Of a stretch of DNA of 64,000 nt, positions 28,500-64,000 are shown one piece after another. Source of the stretch: Burhinus oedicnemus (lineage: Eukaryota > Chordata > Aves > Charadriiformes > Burhinidae); assembly GCA_008921705.1 (NCBI GenBank), contig VFFE01007078.1, forward strand, positions 1,360,507 to 1,424,506, in the 5' to 3' direction. The position numbers and the translations under genes are program-made. The notes under the pieces were generated by a model. It was not told the DNA's origin and did not search any database. It saw only the letters and a list, made by a program, of their open reading frames with translations. How positions within the stretch are numbered: the stretch's first letter is position 1; every line of letters begins with the position of its first letter.

Positions 28500-28700
28500 A
28501 TGGCAGCTGCAGCCCCAGGTCCCACAGGGCTCACAGGCCCCGGCTCCCGCCACCCGGCGGCGCAGGGAGCTGCCTCACCCCCGCCCGCCTGGCCCTGACG
28601 GGAAAGGGGCGGCCATGCTGCCACCACCACCACAGCCGCCACCGCCACCCCGCCGACAAACCCGAGGAAAAGAAGAGGGTCCCTCCTGCCCAGGTGCAAT
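28500..28700. promoter_or_regulatory. Compact CpG island, putative promoter
   Basis: I count 14 CpG dinucleotides between about 28540 and 28665, in a window otherwise poor in GC and CpG. A GGGGCGG Sp1-type box lies at 28606-28612, and a CCCCGCCCG stretch at about 28579-28587. This is the usual form of a CpG-island promoter that stays unmethylated in the germ line. It lies about 2.3 kb downstream of the PARN poly(A) signal, where no promoter is expected from PARN itself. Direction is suggested to be minus by the ATG and donor at 28579-28616. Confidence 0.6.
28579..28616 (-). other. Candidate first coding exon (Kozak ATG plus splice donor)
   Basis: On the minus strand an ATG at 28616-28614 has A at -3 and G at +4 (GCAGCATGG). 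It is followed by 12 codons (MAAPFPSGPGGR) and two bases up to a GTGAGG splice donor at 28578-28573. Without splicing the frame ends at once (TGA overlapping the donor). This is the layout of a small first coding exon in a CpG-island promoter. I cannot find the next exon or name the gene. GC-rich sequence makes such motifs more likely by chance. Confidence 0.3.
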
Positions 28701-28930
28701 TGTGCGGGACACTGAACCAGGTGCAGCCATCGCTGCTCCTCCAACTAGAAAGCAAAACAATAGCTCCAAAAATTGAACAGATCCGTGGGTTCCCACAAAC
28801 ACACCGGGGAGAAAAAAAGGAATGAAGGGAAAAAAAAAAATAAATTCAATCAGAGTTTTACACAGATGCATCTGACTTTTTACTGGGCCAAAACATAGCC
28901 TCTCAGCAACCTCCCAGCTGCGGCAGCTCC

Positions 28931-28962
28931 ATGGTGAGGCGAGCAGAGCGGTGCCTCACCAT
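28931..28962. repeat. Perfect 10-bp inverted repeat (hairpin)
   Basis: ATGGTGAGGC at 28931-28940 is the exact reverse complement of GCCTCACCAT at 28953-28962, with a 12-base loop. It lies just beyond the CpG island. Its function is unknown. Confidence 0.75.
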
Positions 28963-30984
28963 TCCTCTGGAGTCCAGCAACAGCACATAAACCCCCAGAT
29001 CAAACCCGGGAGTCTCCGCAGCCATGAAGACTAGTGATGACAGCTTTGTTTTTCAGAAACAAATGCCTTAAAGATCTAAATTCTACGCACATATTTTAAA
29101 CATACATTAGGAAACAAATGTGGATCTAATTTAAGCTACATTCTTTCCCTTGTAAAATTAATTATTTCATTTAAAACGAAAGGAAGCGTACCAAACCCCA
29201 CACAATAATGAGTTTTTGTGTGGTATCAGTGGTGCCAGTTCTTTCTTCGGACACCATCTGTCACTAACGCCTGACAAACTTAGTATTACAAACATTATAG
29301 CCCTGCATCCACTCACGTTTTATTAGCTTACCTAGGTGTTAACTGGCAAAATCAAACACATATAAGGAGCAGAAAATGGAAGAACACTATTTTCTGAAGA
29401 GGCATTAATTACAGGTAGAGATAAATAACATCCTGCTCCTCAAAATGACAATTTGGGAGGGGAGCAGGGTAGAAACAGCAGGAATATCTATTAACCTTTG
29501 TAGTTTAGAGGAGGATACACATGGCTAACTCTGAAGAAACAAGGTTTTAGGGGATTGTAATTGTAATGCCATTAAGACTTGTATTTTCCCTACAGAAATG
29601 GAAGTGTTGCTGTTTGAGAGTGAAGTCAGTACCATAAAGATCCTAAATGGCCTCAAGGTAAAGACTTGTGATGATGTGGGAGAATGTGATGATATGGCTG
29701 CTATTAAAAGACCCAACGATTTAATTATACTACTTCTGGTAGTATTCCAAGGTTAGAAAAAAACATTTCATGTTTAATGTCTTTAAATTCTTTTCCCCTT
29801 TGCAATGCAAGTTCAAGATAGCTCTCACAGTCATTTAAAAACTCACAAATTTTGGCATACCTTCAAACAGGTTATTGCATTGTTTACATGACAGTGGTTC
29901 CCACTCTAATGTAAACACAATCTGATGAAGCCTTCTTTAATATTCCACTCTTCCACAGCAATGGTTTTGAACTCACTGATTTGCAGAACTCCCTTCTTTT
30001 TTCTTCCACCCCTCCAAAGGAAATGCATAGCAATTTAAAGCTTATGACAACAGACTGGCTTTTCTTCATTACATTTCACAAATATCCTGAAAGTAGTCCA
30101 TGGACCAAAAGGGCCTGCTAATCACAGGCTGACAAAAAACCTGTTATATTATATTCACTGAAAACATTTCAGAAGCTAATAAATAAAAACAAACCAGTTC
30201 CTAAGAAAATGTCTTTAATTTTCATTTTATGGAAATACATCTTTTGGGTTTATTTCCATGATACAAAAATGTTAAATATCAAACATTTTCTGAAATCTAC
30301 CAATGCAGATCCTTTTTTAAACAAATAAAGGGCTGGTGCAGTTAGCAGGTTTGTCACAGGTACCAAAAACATTTTTACAAAAACCCCACAAGCTGGGGAA
30401 GGAGGAAGGAAGAAACAGATCAAGACTTCAGAGTGAAAACAGCAATAGATGTGAAAACAAAGAAAAACTACCTCCCACCAGGAAATTAATGTTTGAGAAA
30501 CTTACAAGCTACAGGTTTTTGAACGGTATGTGTAAAGTTAGTATTCAGACGAATACTGGCTGCAGAGGGGGTGGGGGGTAGAGAATGGAAAACTAAAAAA
30601 GATTTCCAGATAAAGTAACTGGTAAAAAGCAATATGCAAAACCGCAATTCTACCTGTTTCAAGAATGCTGACAGCATACTGATATTGCCTGAAAAAATAG
30701 CTAAAGATTAGGAGATTTGTGGTAACTCCCCTCAAGCACAGGAAACAGCCTAGCACGAAATCATAGAGTGCCAGTCCTTTTTGTACATTTCATAGCCAGC
30801 ATGCCAAAGTAGGTGACAAAAATACATTTAGTCTTGCTTCTTAAATCTAACATCATTTACGACAGCAAGGATTTCACATGATCAACAACGAATCATATAC
30901 TAGTCAATATACACACAAGTAAAATTGACAGTGATTGTTCAATAAACAGTTTAAAATAATTAAACTGATTTTCAGGACACATAC
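28963..30984. other. Intergenic between CpG island and PARN 3' end
   Basis: AT-rich sequence downstream of the proximal PARN poly(A) site. It may include a longer PARN 3' UTR down to the distal AATAAA at 30249-30254. No other feature seen. Confidence 0.55.
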
Positions 30985-31083
30985 TGCTTTGTTAACACCA
31001 CTTTATTAAATAAAGTATGGCTTCCAAGAGGTGTATTCTTGCAACTGCTTTCAATCAATTCCACTTGTTAAGGCAGTTGTTTC
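30985..31083 (-). terminator. PARN: PARN 3' UTR with proximal polyadenylation signal
   Basis: The first AATAAA on the minus strand after the stop lies at 31002-31007, about 77 bases downstream of the TAG. A GT-rich stretch follows near 30970-30985, as expected for a cleavage site. A second AATAAA at 30249-30254 could give a longer 3' UTR of about 0.85 kb. Which one is used cannot be told from sequence alone, so the left boundary is approximate. Confidence 0.6.

Positions 31084-64000
<32,917 letters not shown>

Noticed and set aside
28430..28871. Overlapping open frames on both strands in the CpG island (up to 115 codons)
   Set aside because: GC-rich sequence lacks stop codons by composition. 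The products are low-complexity (Pro/Arg/His or Ala/Gly/Val) with no domain.
1..31000. MRTFB, the expected neighbour beyond the PARN 3' end in mammals
   Set aside because: I looked for its conserved C-terminal and RPEL-type peptides and saw none, so I do not claim it lies in the window.

Overview
This window looks like vertebrate, probably avian, nuclear DNA. It is AT-rich, and its long non-coding stretches are broken by short exons with GT-AG splice sites. It carries CR1 LINE fragments with the 3' end typical of bird CR1 families, one MIR relic and a solo retroviral LTR. No bacterial-type gene organisation, CRISPR array or operon is present.

The gene I can name is PARN, the poly(A)-specific ribonuclease (deadenylase). 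Its 3' part runs on the minus strand from 63353 down to a stop codon at 31084. Five coding exons join in consistent phase: 63267-63353, 56254-56328, 40809-40998, 33874-34067 and 31084-31136. Together they encode about 199 residues, roughly human residues 441-639. They cover the RNA-recognition motif with its cap-binding tryptophan, the basic/acidic C-terminal tail with a nuclear-localisation-like cluster, and a terminal FEVPETW followed by stop. The last exon has only 53 coding bases and is easily missed. The nuclease and R3H parts of the gene lie beyond 64000.

The region left of the gene (1-31000) is mostly intergenic. It holds an old CR1 fragment (about 4390-4685), a complete solo LTR with 6-bp target-site duplications (13619-13973), two same-strand CR1 pieces in non-canonical order (14968-15540 and 15560-16050) and a MIR SINE (19224-19358). 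It also has a compact CpG island (about 28500-28700) that contains a minus-strand ATG in an excellent Kozak context followed by a GTGAGG splice donor. That could be the promoter and first exon of an unidentified minus-strand transcript.

The large PARN introns hold several minus-strand open segments that read like protein and that I cannot assign to any family. The clearest is at 45287-45844; exon-like ones lie at 60442-60626, 58017-58224 and 41263-41446. They may be exons of a nested gene or remains of one. This is the most interesting unexplained signal in the window and is inference only. The introns also carry a young-looking CR1 3' end (61600-61872), repeated A/C-rich (complement T/G-rich) tracts and a few small tandem repeats.
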